64,000 nucleotides of DNA from Blastobasis lacticolella (Eukaryota; Arthropoda; Insecta; Lepidoptera; Blastobasidae), in contig LR990055.1 in the NCBI GenBank assembly GCA_905147135.1, positions 4,031,001 to 4,095,000 on the forward strand, given 5' to 3'. The position numbers and the translations under genes were made by a program. Shown piece by piece: positions 33,005-45,221 of this stretch (positions are counted from its first letter, which is position 1; every line of letters starts with the position of its first letter). The notes under the pieces are model-generated. The model was not told where the DNA came from. It saw only the letters and a program-made list of their open reading frames with translations, and searched no databases.

Positions 33005-33217
33005 TACCATGCGTTGTTTAGGAGTTCCTATGGCCTTCCGTCTCCATCATCAGATCAGATCAGCTCTAGGGTATCATAAAATTGCATTGTCACCGAATTA
33101 ACATGAATGTACAAAATTTCAGCTCAATCGGAAACCGAGAAATAGGTCAAATTTAACTCGCAAGATTTTATTACGAACAGACATGGGGACATGTGAACTA
33201 AACAAAAGCTTGTAAAA
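33005..33217 (-). repeat. family E repeat
   Basis: TTAGGAGTTCCTATGGCC, CTCCATCATCAGATCAG, AATTTCAGCTCAATCGGAAAC, TTTATTACGAACAGACATG, ending GCTTGTAAAA. Confidence 0.65.
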
Positions 33218-33654
33218 AGGTATCTAGGAGTACCAAGCTCGCTCTGAAGACTTCGCCCTACGAGAGGAAAAGTGCTTGAGGGGTCTAAAATTCGATTCCC
33301 CAAAAAGAACATTTAAAAACATCCCCACGACGAGTTCGGAGTGAATTTCGCAAGGTAACCGTTATAACATTTGCATGAAACACGTGCCCCTAATTTTGGT
33401 AATGATACCCAGAAGTCTTTCATATGTAAAACGGGAGCCCTCAACTTTTATAATTCCCTAAGGCAATTTTTCAGGAGACTCTTAGGGACGCAATCACAGT
33501 CATTAATCATCCTATTTTGCCAGATAACTTTAATTAAAAAGGCGGCCAACAATACGGCTCGCTGCTCGTATAAAAACATGACGTCGTTGTTATTTTATTC
33601 TTATAAATTGAATACGCTGTTTTTCACTAAAATCTATCTACACATATAATAGTA

Positions 33655-33895
33655 ACCTAACCGACAGAAAATGTCGGACGACCCCGGCAAAATTTACAAA
33701 TATATTTTGTAAACTACTAAACCGATTTTAATGAAACAAAGTTAAGAGCCATCTCGATTAAACTGGTTTTCAAACAGAGACCGTATCCAAATCGGTCCAT
33801 CCGTGCGGGAGCTACGATTCCACAGACAGATGCATAAAGACACAGATACACAGATCAAACTTATAACCCCCCTTTTTCGTCGGGAGTTAGAAATG
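33655..33895. repeat. dispersed-repeat-like segment (lepidopteran type)
   Basis: ACCGATTTTAATGAAAC, CAAATCGGTCCATCCGTGCGG, ACGATTCCACAGACAGATGC, AACTTATAACCCCCC and TCGTCGGGAGTTAG. These words belong to a repeat I associate with many moth and butterfly genomes. Only one copy is present here, so the call rests on recall. Confidence 0.35.
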
Positions 33896-34065
33896 ACAAG
33901 CTTATGTTTTTAAGAGCAAAACTCGAGAACGGCTTCTTTATTTAGTTTTATTTCGTCCGAGGAAGAGTTCTACTTCTCTATTTTCTGTTAAAAAATTACT
34001 ATTCTGTGACTATCTTCGAAACCATTGCGCTCCACGTAAAATCGTTGTCAAGTAGGTATTATAGA

Positions 34066-34140
34066 CTAGTGGATTTCGCGCGACTTCGTTCGCGTACGTA
34101 AAGGTAAGGTACTTTACCTTTACTTACGCTATTATATTGC
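34066..34140 (-). mobile_element. Helitron-like 3' terminus
   Basis: On the minus strand it ends AACGAAGTCGCGCGAAATCC then ACTAG followed by T, with the GAAGTCGCGC word also found before the CTAG end at 19.77 kb. Only the terminus is clear. Confidence 0.45.
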
Positions 34141-34672
34141 TTATTATAAACTTATAGGTTTATAAGTTAACTTATAATTTATAATTTCCTCTTCACCCAT
34201 GCCTGTAACAATTTGAGCGGTGAAAATTTGTGATTTTCGCAAATGTTGCTCAATATAGGCATGAATAAAAGACAAAAATTTGTTTTTAATAAAATACTTG
34301 AAAATAGTGTTTTTTTTTTAGTGGGTCGCTAACGACCCCATGGGATAATGGGATAATGAAATGCATGAAATTGAATGATTCGTCAACCGTCAAGAAACTT
34401 GTGGTATTCAAAATAACAAAAGTGTAGTTAACAATAAAAATTACGAATTATATTATTCAAAACACTTGTTATAAACACAAGTTCTAGTTATCGAGGTTAT
34501 AAGTCATACAATAAAGCTTTTCGACCGTACTATAGATCAGAGACTTCACCCGGAATCCTCCGTGTCGGATTGCTAGTACAACTTCAGGCCGGACTGCAGT
34601 AAAATGGATCCTATATTTGCCCTTAGAGTCCTCCGGGAGGCCTATTGCAATAATAGGCTCTGCACTCAGAAA

Positions 34673-34927
34673 TCAGCCTCTGCACTTCGCATTTCTCGAT
34701 CTTTTTAACAGAAGCTTTTTGACAATGTATCTCGGGAGGTAACCTGGTGGGCTCTGAGATAAAAATCTTAGCTCCAGGTACACCTTAGAATTATCCAGAG
34801 CATGTTCACCATGACTGTGAACGTCGTCAAAACCATAGTAGGTCATGGGGTTTACACTAGTATCCTGTCCACAGGACCTACTTGCTTGTGATGTACTCGA
34901 CGTCCTCTCACTTGAAATTCTGGACAC
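34673..34927 (-). other. unrecognised open frame, possible mobile-element relic
   Basis: An 84-codon frame, Ser/Arg-rich at the N-terminus (MSRISSERTSSTSQASRSCG) with a basic C-terminus (KKLLLKRSRNAKCR). No domain recognised. It sits upstream of an RTE fragment on the opposite strand and between two GGGTC palindromes. Chance or TE debris is likelier than a gene. Confidence 0.15.
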
Positions 34928-35034
34928 GTCAGCAAATGATGGAGTTCATGGCAGCAACCTGTGAGCCCAAATTCCCTTTCAAGGTGAGACAAAGAAAGGG
35001 ACTTATTTATGAAAGAGAATAACTATTCACGTGA

Positions 35035-35364
35035 TGCGAGTCTAGCTGCGAGACCTGGTCGGCGCTGACGAAGAACGTCCGCAAACTCCACGCCAACGAG
35101 CTGATAATGCTACGATGGATGTGTGGCATTATCCGACTCGACCGAGTCCGTAACGAGTACATTCGTGGCAACCTTGATGTGATAAACATGTCGGATAAGA
35201 TTGAAGAGGCTCGCCTGAACTGGCTTGGTCATGTGCTACGCAAAACCCAGGGATACGTGGCCAATAGATGCCTAAACCTAGCCAACGGCTACGACGTGAA
35301 CAATTTAGGATGTCGAAGACCAGGGGAAATAAAAGAAAATTATCATGGCAGAAGTCGCGACTGA
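35035..35364 (+). pseudogene. RTE-type ORF2 C-terminal fragment
   Basis: The frame from about 35044 reads CETWSALTKNVRKLHANELIM then LRWMCGIIRLDRVRNEYIRG and EEARLNWLGHVLR. This is the well-known CETW...MLRWMCG...RVRNEYIRG...WxGHV tail of RTE-like ORF2. Endonuclease and RT domains are absent. A long open run (about 107 codons) means limited decay. Ends near the K-rich GEIKENYHGRSRD. Confidence 0.75.
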
Positions 35365-35972
35365 CCACTCGTATGGTGATCATGTGCATTATAATAACTT
35401 GCTGTTGTTAGCGGCTGTTTATATCGACAATCTTTGTCTGACGAGTCACTGCTGACCATCATCAAGAAGATCCAAGTATTCACCTACATGGCTAACATAT
35501 TTCTCTTGATTGTATGGTCTAAAACTTTTAAAATTTCAAATGCAGTCAAGCCACGCTTCGACCTGGGACGAAAATGAAAAGGTCCCAATCCCAATGGGTC
35601 GTTGGCGACCCAAACATGTTTACGGTGTTTTTATGTACGCATAAAAAGATATAAACGTATAACAAACACTTCCCTTATATTCGTCACTTATCTCAACCCC
35701 ATGAGACAATTAAAAATTTTCATGAACATAACTGACCATAATAATATTTACGTTTTTCGTAGCTCCGGACACAGAAATATTTCTTCAATCGTGAAAGAAA
35801 ACTGTTCAGAGAAGCTCTAGAAATGTGATTTATACTTAGATTGACTAAACAAAATACTTTTAACGTGCTTCGTGCAACTATCAGACAGACTGGACTCAAA
35901 GTAAAATAACATTATACATTAAAATATAAAAATTGTTGAAAGTACCGATTAATTTTGGGTCATTAACGACCC

Positions 35973-38001
35973 TATGGGATAATATACCTAGGTTAAATCA
36001 CTTTATCGTTGAAAACCGTATTAAAAGATATAAACGTTCGTAAATAAATACGTAAATATCTAGGGACAGGCGGCGAAAAGCGATTTCGTTTTATACTGTA
36101 TAGATATGAATGTGGACAAGGGATTTATCAATATTTCTAACATTAATGGGCAGATCTTTCCATAAAAATGAGAACGGTATAAAATTATCTGTTCAAATTT
36201 TACCCCTCATTACTTGCCTTTCAGTCTGCGTAATAAAAGTGCTGAGAAATTAAGCATTTTGTAGCGGATGGGTTTACAAGTAGTATACTAGACATAATAT
36301 ATCGAGCGCGGTCTGGCCCTGCCTAGCAATGTCGGGCACGGTCCGGTCGTGGTTGGCGTGGAGTGGGTTTGCTGCGGTCAGCGTGTGTTTCCTTCCTACT
36401 TTCCTACCCCGCTTCTTTATGACGATTAAAAGAGATATTTAATGTCCTAATTAATAAAGAAATTTTGAATTTTAAATTGATGCAAGAAAGAAGGGAAATG
36501 AAGGGAAGAAAATGCAAACAGTTTACCCATTAATAAATAAATTATCCTTTCCTTATTTGTTAATGAATTTCTATCTCAGAATATATATTCTGAGAGAGGT
36601 TCATCGACTGAGCCGTTAATCCCAGCTTAATGCTAGGAGAGATTTGAGATTGATTGTCTTTGATTATTATACATACATTATTAATAGGTATATAATTAAG
36701 TAAGACCTACCTAGGCTTTTACGGTGCCATTACCGACGTACGCGTTTGACGCAAATGTTTATGCAATTTTGGTTTCTATTAGGTGATTTAAGCATGCAGT
36801 GCGTCCTAATACTCATTAGTTGCCTTGTAGAAATATTTTTAAATAAATTTCACAGGCAATTCATTGCTTTACCAATACAGATTCATATTCATTGTTTTAC
36901 TTAACATTTGACTAAGTTAAGTCATAATGGTTCAATAACAAGTTATGGACAAAAATTAGCAGAATGAGAATTCGCAAAGGAATATTTACTTATAAAATTG
37001 TTCAAGAAATTTGGACAAGGCATTAGTCATTTCACAAAATTTCCCGATTTAGGAATCTCGCGGGACGGGCTACCGCAAACTTCATTTCAAATAATAACTT
37101 TCGTTCAGAGGGTTTCCCATTTAGATAATCTATTTTGAAATTGTAATTTGAGTCTCTTGAATAATTTTGTTCCTATTTATATACTAACTTGCCTTGCTCT
37201 TGTCTCGGGAGACCATTGACACCCCGTTGCGATATATTATTATGGGGAAAGTACTAAATTAATCAATTATATCTATCCACCTACCGAATCTATTGAAACT
37301 CTGTGGGTACTTTACATTTTCCCAAACGAACTTTGAACTTCACAGGTAGGAATGCTCGTAAAAATGAAGTTTACAGCTCTGAATCCCTGTCCTCCGAGAT
37401 TTCGTACCCTCCTATTGTACTATGAATGTACCTAAGTGTACCTTAGGCAGACAAAGACACGCAAACACTTGCCCCTACGCTCCTCCGGCATTTCCGGAGA
37501 TGCTCTTTTTCCTGAAATTTTGCCAAAACACGATGGGATCGCTTACGCGTTTCCGCGGAAAGAGTAGAGTGGAATGCTATCAATTCGCATTGTTATTTAC
37601 TCAGCCCTTCCCGCCCTAATATCTATGGAGGGAAGGGAATAAAAAAGACAAATTCCCTTTGGAGACGTAGATTGCAGACTTGCGGGGCGATGTCGATGTG
37701 CCAAAATTGGACTTGCGCTGTCGGGGAGTCTTGCTCGAGTATTTTTAGCCATGGATTGGACATGCCCGCGAGCGGGTCGCGCATAATTTGATGAAATATT
37801 TCATGGGATCGAATCATGAAAAAATTCTAGAAGCGTCCCCTTGCCGATCCCTGATTACGTAATTCATTTTCGCAAGTGATAGCAGTGAAATGTAAAATTT
37901 ACGTAACGATTTTTTTATTGTACAGTCCTAGTTACGAATACGCAGACTCTGTACCTTTACTAAAATTAAATAGATAGTAAAACTCCATATCGTATGATGA
38001 T
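35973..38001. other. non-coding stretch
   Basis: A GC-rich patch at 36300-36380 repeats related words (GCGCGGTCTGGCC, GCACGGTCCGGTCGTGG). A small hairpin-like TCAGAATATATATTCTGA lies at about 36576-36593. Short frames at 37422-37817 lack motifs. No gene recognised. Confidence 0.4.
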
Positions 38002-38092
38002 GATCATGTCCCGGTTGTGCCCTCGCACGCGAGTGCTCGGGGTCCTCCTTGACCATGATCCAGGATTTAGCAGATCACCCAATACAGCGGAC
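38002..38092 (-). repeat. SINE-A tail fragment
   Basis: GATCATGTCCCGGTTGTGCC to GGATTTAGCAGATCACCC; the remaining body and head are missing. Confidence 0.7.
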
Positions 38093-38929
38093 CTATATTT
38101 GTATAAAAATACCTAGTATATAGTAAGCATAGTATGTAGTTGACATGTATTGGCATAGTTCACTGTAGATAACTGTGGATCAAGCGATCAAACCATAATT
38201 TTTTATAAGAAAAGAGTTATTTCTAAAATTTATTAGGCGATACCTTTGATTTAGTGCTGGCTATCTTATCCTTTAAACCTGAACACAACACAGCAGGTGT
38301 TATTGCTTGGCGACAGAAATAGATAAGGCAGTGCTACTCACCCAGGCCGACCCCTAAGGCTTAACAGAGTCGTACCACGTGTAAAGAGATAAAAAATCCG
38401 CATTGCCTCGTCTTAAGGTGCTAATACCACTCCGGCTTAGACTTATGAGATCAGATTTCTACCGCCAGTTAAATAATAATATTTAAAGGTTACCGTTTGA
38501 TTGTTGAGAACTCTTATATATGAATGTTGTACAGGTGTGTATCAAAAGCTATATCAATGTTGTAAAGATTTATAACAAAAGTTATATGCCTTGATAGTAA
38601 GTACAAAATAAGGTACATGTAGTTCCTAAGATATCATCCCAAACATGAATCGGTCCATAAAATGGACCCACCATGGGTCCCTCGTAAAACTAGGGATGAC
38701 TGATAGCGGAGTCAATAAGCATTATGTTATCTAGATTAGCCACTGCATGGTACGGAAGTAAAGAAAGGGTACGGCTTACGTAAGGTAGAATTACTATCGC
38801 AAATCTGTAGAAGTAGCTAGGGAAGTTACTTTTATATATAACGTACTTCAAGTTTTTCGAGCGGCTCCTTTTTTACACTACTAATAAAACTACTAATACT
38901 AATAAAAACTCTACTACTAATAAAAACTC

Positions 38930-38994
38930 TGAGGTTCGAACCCGGTATCTCGGGGTTCGGGTCGGACTCCGTAACCATTAGGCTACCGATGCTC
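38930..38994 (-). repeat. SINE-A head fragment
   Basis: GGTTCGAACCCGGTATC to CCATTAGGCTACCGATGC: the B box complement and A box region only. This is the complementary part to the tail fragment at 38002, so the two might be one copy split by about 840 bp. Confidence 0.65.
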
Positions 38995-39073
38995 AAAGCC
39001 ATGTGAACTAACGCTTATTGAGCAAAACATTTCTCTCGCCGCCACCGAGTACCTACTCTGTGTTAACTGATCT

Positions 39074-39120
39074 CTCACACACACAAACACACATACCTAC
39101 ACACACTACACTTACCTACA
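39074..39120. repeat. impure (AC)n microsatellite
   Basis: CTCACACACACAAACACAC followed by interrupted ACAC units. Confidence 0.85.
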
Positions 39121-42100
39121 CTATACAAAAACATACTCATACCTTACATTCACAACTACTTCTCCGTGCAGGGAGATTTGCTACGAGTCAATTTAATTTC
39201 TACCTCCTATTTAAGATTTAATTAAAATTAAACATGCAAACCTACCAATATAGTTTAAATTTTATATTTTTTGGAAACAAAGTGTGCATCAGTAATTGGC
39301 TTATGTATGGAATAATAGACTAAGTATACATTTGTAATAAAAGAAAGCTGTTGATTCATGTTAATAAACAAAATAAAATAAAAATAATGTAGCAATCAAG
39401 GATAGGCAGGATGTTTGCCATACCAGCACGGCTAGCTCCGAGAACAATTAGCGAGAACAGGCACGACATCGGTACTGCTATCTGTTCCGTCCTAGTATTA
39501 AGAGAAAGTAATAAAGGCTGTCTCGCGGCACGAACTATGTCGCGAGGACCAGTATAGAGATGGGTGACGGTGTGCGGTATCTCTTCGTCCAGACACTGTG
39601 CAGGGTGTTGGTTGGGTCACCATTCAGGGGTATATTTCTTTGATGAAACTGTAACGGCTCATCAGACGTTGAGGAACTGGCACAACGTGATGTAAAGGAG
39701 GTCCCCTGTCGATCTTCACATCTTTGCCAATGTCCGGCAAAGGAACACCACCTAGAGGCTACAGCTGTTCTACGGGTGTAGGTTTCAGACGACCTGTTAT
39801 TAATCGACATGTGTCATACTGAGCTCGAAAATTCAATCTAAGCCAATTACGTCTGGCTTTCAAATCAAAAGAAGTGAAACGAAGCCGGTCATTCCATTTT
39901 GGAGGCTACGATATGATTGCGTCAGCTACAGAACGGGATCTTTTTCCATTTCATAGCTGAATTCGAAACATCTACGACATGTCAAAAATATTCCCATTTA
40001 ATAGCCTGCTACGTAAGGGATAGGTATTTCTTTCCCGAAGAAACGGAAATTAGAAAAACCATTTACTTACTACTCCCATTTGGTAGCTGGCTTCAGAATG
40101 GGAAATTTTATTCACATTACTGAATTACTGATGAAATGGGACGAATGGACACAGATACACACTTAAAAACTCTCTTTTCGTGTTACTTTTATTTTCGTAG
40201 TTCATACATTTCTACAAAAACGAAACATGTAGTTTTGCCTCTCTTTTTCATTCACTAGAATCTCTAACTTTAAACCATCCGATCCCCCTATAATACAATA
40301 ACATTGACCGAGGAGAGTGCTCTCTTATACTCGTAAATCGACGAAGATGAGTGATAGGCCGGCCAATAAGTGCTGTGCGATACTGCATAGTATCTATATA
40401 GGGCTATATGTATCCTCGAGTACTGATATAATCTTCACTTAGCTTATCCACCAAAGACATAGTTAAAATACAGTGAAATGTCTTGTGACCATGTATATTC
40501 GATTTAATGTATAGAAGTAGTTGTTTTTGGAGTGTGTTCTTCGATATATTTTGGTTAGGTTATAAACTCGTCTATTTGCTTGTTGTCAGGATTTGTTTTT
40601 TAGCCAGCCTAGTCTATTCTAGTGGCAGTGTGCTTACGCGTCCTATAACCAAACATAAGCAACGCACACTAATCTGGGAACTGGACCGGGCCGTTTCGTA
40701 CATTAAGCACAAAATAGAGAAGGCCGTTTTTTATTATTAATCATACCAATATATTTCATACCATTTAAATAAAAATTTTAACAGTCCATATTATATGTAT
40801 TGTGTTAGTAAAATTACTTATAATATATTGTTAAAATCATTACATAATTAAACATTCAATTTATAAAATTCATAAAATCATCACAATGTCATAATTCAAA
40901 ATAAATTCAAAATTCATATAAAATGTCAAATTCTTAAGTAGGCAAATATATTATTAATAAAAATTAAGTCCCAGATGCAATATAGAGTTTACGCCAGTGT
41001 TGCAAATAGTCCAGTCTGTTTTTTACTTTGGGCTTTGAGGCTAGTCGAACTACAGCACCGCAACGAGCTCACCTTCGTTAGTATGGATCCTACTACCGTT
41101 AGCGAATAAGGTCGATAAAGGTCTTCCGCTGGCGACCCTGAGATTGGTTGCACAGTTTGGGAGGCGACTGGCACTCCATCACAGTATTATATTAGAAGCA
41201 GTATCTTGGGAACAATTTGATCTACACAATTAAACGGCCGCCACTCGACTGACTCTAAGCCAAATCGCAAACCATGCGTGAACCTGCGATTTCTCCAATT
41301 AAAACCATATATATGTGCGCTTATTGGAGGCAGAACCGAATCAAATTCTCAGCTGCGTGCCTCAATGAACAGCTATGGTGCAAATAAGGGGTCTCTGTCG
41401 TTTTCGTTGATAATTTTTTTCATTCGACATCGTGTTTAGTTCGTGATGCGTGGTATTGTAGATTCCGGAGTAAGGAAAGATGGAGATAACAAAGAGAAGA
41501 GAGCCTTAAGGCGAGTGTTTCCCGAGCGCGCTCCATATAAACGCAGATTGTTCATGTTATCAATCAATTTCCTATTTTCAATCAATTTTCAGTAATCAAT
41601 ATCTATGCTTGTGGTTTGTCAGATTTTTGTTAAAATATATTGTTTCAAAGTTGCCCAGGGTTTAAAATTTTAATGTATTTCATATTTATTTATTTGCTGT
41701 CCAATGGTACATAAGGTCTTAATAATTCACAGGAAGTATATGCCAATCTTAATCTACCCTTTGTACTTTGTCTTATCCTATATCCTTAGGAATGTGTGAT
41801 GTCCTATACGGCTATGCGAACGAAGTCGCAGCTAGTCTCACTTTTTTTATTCCACTAAGGTGGCATATAAGCGGCCTTAATTCTGTTAATAATTGGATTA
41901 TTCCAAGAGTTAGACAGTTCTTTTTACCTACGTACCACAAATGTATCTTACCCGGAAGGCAAATCTGGAACACCGGGCCATAATTTTGAAATATAATTTT
42001 CAATTCAAAAATATCGACGCCCTCGCCGTTTTAATCGGCTCGGATTCATTGTTACGAATACAAAGCTTCGATAGTAGGGTCCCTAGTTCGTTCACCGTTT

Positions 42101-42279
42101 TCGGCTCATTCGTATGCCCCCAGCGAGGGTCGTAACCCGCGGCGGCCGGGTGTCATTTCGAGGCCTTGTTCAATAGACTGCTGATTTTTACTACGAATTT
42201 AGGTGAATTTTTACGATCGCCCTCCCTTCGACCTTGCATAGTTGGGATATTTACGCGTTCCTTCCTAGGCTTTGACTTA
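39121..42279. other. mostly non-coding; no gene recognised
   Basis: Four spaced CCATTT...TAGC words at about 39893, 39945, 39993 and 40076 may be a degenerate repeat. A 91-codon minus-strand frame at 39535-39810 has no recognisable motif. The region 40740-40980 is very AT-rich. None of the short frames shows splice-supported coding structure. Confidence 0.4.
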
Positions 42280-42540
42280 GGCGCTTGTTACACATTTCTA
42301 AATTCAGTGAATGAATTCAGAAACTAAAAGCGTGAGAGCAAATCAAAGTGGAATATATTGCTCATAGAATTAGGTCCATTTTTGTATCACTTATATTAAG
42401 TCACGCGTCGCTCCGCTTTTCGAAAATTCGAGATACAAAAATGGACCTTATTCTATGAGCAATACATTCCACTTTGATTTGCTCTCACGCTTTTTGTTTC
42501 TGAATTCAGTCACTGAATTTAGGAATGTGTAATAAGCGCA
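42280..42540. mobile_element. 261-bp PIF/Harbinger-like MITE
   Basis: Long imperfect terminal inverted repeats of about 105 bp each (GGCGCTTGTTACACATTTC against TGCGCTTATTACACATTCC on the complement), with AAGCGTGAGAGCAAATCAAAG on the left mirrored on the right. Flanking trinucleotides TTA/CTA suggest a 3-bp duplication, the PIF/Harbinger pattern. Relatives lie at 47931 and 60668. Non-coding. Confidence 0.75.
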
Positions 42541-42779
42541 CTAAGACTTCTTTTAGTGCCCTATTTTCTAGCTCCATGATTGGGTGAAGGTTTCTGAAGG
42601 GTAGGTTATTTAGTTGAGACCGGAAGAAAGAATTTCTTTTCATTTCTTTTTTTTTCTATTAATAAAAGTTACGGATTGATATAAAACATTTGCTTAGTTT
42701 GCATTGGATATAAGTAATCCTATGGGTAGATCATACAGGTCAAATATTTAAATAGGAGGGGTAGGTATGTAAAAGATAA

Positions 42780-42893
42780 TCATCTTGGCGTTAATGTCCC
42801 GGTAGTGCTTCCACGCACGAAGGCCAGGGGTCCGCCTTGACCATGTTCCATTATTTGGCAGATGAGGTACAGTGAAGCGACTGCCATCCAACC
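42780..42893 (-). repeat. SINE-A tail half
   Basis: CATCTTGGCGTTAATGTCCCGG to AAGCGACTGCCATCCAACC; the rest is absent. Confidence 0.75.
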
Positions 42894-43807
42894 ATATACA
42901 TATATCTCGGGGATAAATAATCAATGTAATAATACACACTGGCTAGTTCGGCTTCGTAGATCGTCTCTGGGGCATACTTTTATTTTACCCCTAGGCATGT
43001 TCGATTCTATTAGAATGGCTGGGCTATGTAGTACGTAGCTAGTACATCCGCGGTAGCCTTGGCGTGATGGATATCGCGGGTTGAAGTTGCTCGCTTTCGC
43101 TGATTTGGTCATGCATAAGCCCTAGGGATAAGTGGAAAATATATGCCTAAACTTACCCCGCCTCGTCCGTGTGTCCGTTTCATCCACTTTCGCAACTGTT
43201 TTTCGTAACCAGTTACCGGGGGGGCGTGTACATGTGAGGATGGCGTTGAGCCCTTGGAGGCTTTCCCAGGGAATTCGAGTTGGATTATCGTCTTGTGCAA
43301 TAGAATCAGCTCGTACGGAAAGGATGGAGTCGATGTCAATGAAATTCTACGAACATTCCGACACATAATCCGATTTCAGTAGTACGAGTAGCTATGCAAT
43401 TCCATAGGAATCCTTATAAAGCCAGAAATACGACTCGGCGTGGAGGCGCAGGTTATTTTGCGCTGCATTGCACGAAGTCAAATAAGCCGCCCAATTCAAA
43501 TTCATGTCTGACTTCACAGGCTGCTAGAACCAGTTTAGAACAAAGAGTGGGTTAAACATCTAGTTTAAGTTATATGACGAAGTTGACGAAGTGACACCCG
43601 GCCAGGTGGGTAATTACTCTTTTCTACCTTCTCCCCATCTTCGCTTGCCAACATTGGCGGCTACCATTATCCTGCACCGCCAAATACGGATCTAGTTTTA
43701 AGTTTTCATTTTGACTATGTAAAATATGTTATTACATTAAAATTGACCACTGTTTAGAACCACTGAAATTATAAGTACAGGTTATAGTATGATTGTATTA
43801 TGTTATA
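42894..43807. other. non-coding stretch with unrecognised short frames
   Basis: Opposed frames of 78-85 codons overlap at 43109-43368. The minus-strand one includes HKTIIQLEFPGKASKG and the GC content is raised, but no domain or splice structure is evident. Confidence 0.3.
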
Positions 43808-43915
43808 TGGTATATAACAAAGACGCTTTCCGCGTCTGTCTGCCTATATCCACTAACTCCTCCTAAACCACGCATCGGAATTTGATGCAGGTTTCATTAT
43901 CATTCTTTATTATTT
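43808..43915 (+). mobile_element. Helitron-like 5' fragment
   Basis: GTATATAACAAAGACGCTTTCCGCG...TCTGTCTGCCTATATCC parallels the start of the 14.35- and 19.55-kb elements. Only the first ~100 bp is recognisable. Confidence 0.4.
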
Positions 43916-45210
43916 ATTGTACACAAACATGACGTAATGATACCGTACAGTAACAGAGATGTTATCATTTAGAGAATTTATACAACAAGTTTTAAATGTG
44001 TTTTTTGTAAATAGTTAAGAAAAGCTGAGAAAATCTGTGCGAAGAGTAAAGTAATTTAATTTTTTTTTGATAATTATGTAAAATTTCTAATATTCTAAAT
44101 TCAAATGTAAATTCATTTCGTTTCTAACGTATTACTTTTTAGATTTATTTGCTTATTCAGATCAACTGTTTATTATTTACTTTATATATCGCCTCTTTGA
44201 TTCAATAACGTGTTATCTCGAAAAATGCAATTTTATATGAGAGCATTTTTAAAAAATTACTGTGTTTAACAAAAGGTATCGTTACTGTAAATTTTACACT
44301 TATTATATACGAGTATGTCGTCGCGTCAAGGAAAGGGGTGTATCAGGATCATTGTCATCAGGGTGGTGATATCAGTATTAGATCGTATTCGTCCAGATTA
44401 ATTAAATAAAAGGTTCACATTTACTCCACTGTATTTATTCCAATTCATTTTTGCACATCACTTATAATTTTACTTGAAATCAGGGCGGTATTACAATGTA
44501 GGCAGTTGAGTTAATTTACATTCTTTTTTCGAAGGCAATTTTAAATTTACTTTATTTTTAAACGTAAATAACACTTTCTATAAACGAACTTTAAACGTAA
44601 ACAAACGAAATGTGGAGACACTTTCAAGACGCGTCACTCCTCGGCGGCGGTCGCGCCAAGAATGGCCGCCACTCCGCCCGAGTCGTGCCGTCGAGACTCT
44701 GTCAGCACGGCCTACCAGAGGGCGCACTTCCGTTTTCTTCGACATGAGTCCGTACTATTGACCACATGATTCCATACTATTGACCGGATCCGTCATATAT
44801 ATCAATAAATAAGGTTTATGCGAATAAAGGAAAAACCAAATAATTCCAAACAATTAAGGGAAAAAATTCATTTAAAAAGAGTGGGGACGAGATGTCACGT
44901 TTTTCATGAAAGTATGGTATAAGATGAGTGTTACAAATACTTGTCTACTACTTGTTCATGATATTACTTTTGTCATGTTATTGAGATATCTAACAAAAAA
45001 TCTTTTTTGTTAAAAAACTTTAAAATTTGATATTAATCTTTTTATCGGAAAAAAAACAAATTGAAAAATATTACTTGAATAACATTTTCTTGATAATTTT
45101 ACTTAATTAATGAGTTGTAGTCAATAATGAATTTAGTTGTGTGAAGGTGTTTAAAGTTCTGAAATAAAACTAAATCAACAAAGCATACCTAAAGTAAACT
45201 AACGGCACTA
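43916..45210. other. AT-rich stretch enclosing a GC-rich patch
   Basis: Mostly poly(A)/poly(T)-rich DNA. A GC-rich patch at about 44625-44760 contains ATG at 44662 in a good context (CCAAGAATGG), opening a 35-codon frame (MAATPPESCRRDSVSTAYQR...) that stops at 44767. It could be a first exon, a promoter or a repeat. Not called as a gene. Confidence 0.35.
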
Positions 45211-45221
45211 TCGTCATCATC

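Larger units (their letters stand above)
34323..35972. repeat. three dispersed GGGTC-GACCC palindromes
   Basis: GGGTCGCTAACGACCC (34323-34338), GGGTCGTTGGCGACCC (35596-35611) and GGGTCATTAACGACCC (35957-35972). Copies 1 and 3 are followed by ATGGGATAAT and copy 2 carries the inverted equivalent (ATCCCAAT before it). Copies 2 and 3 are also followed by a shared AAAAGATATAAACGT word. They could be ends of a transposon, but the outer limits are not defined. Confidence 0.45.

Noticed and set aside
39535..39810. 91-residue minus-strand gene
   Set aside because: No motif, no splice support, and the composition resembles random translation of a moderately GC-rich stretch.
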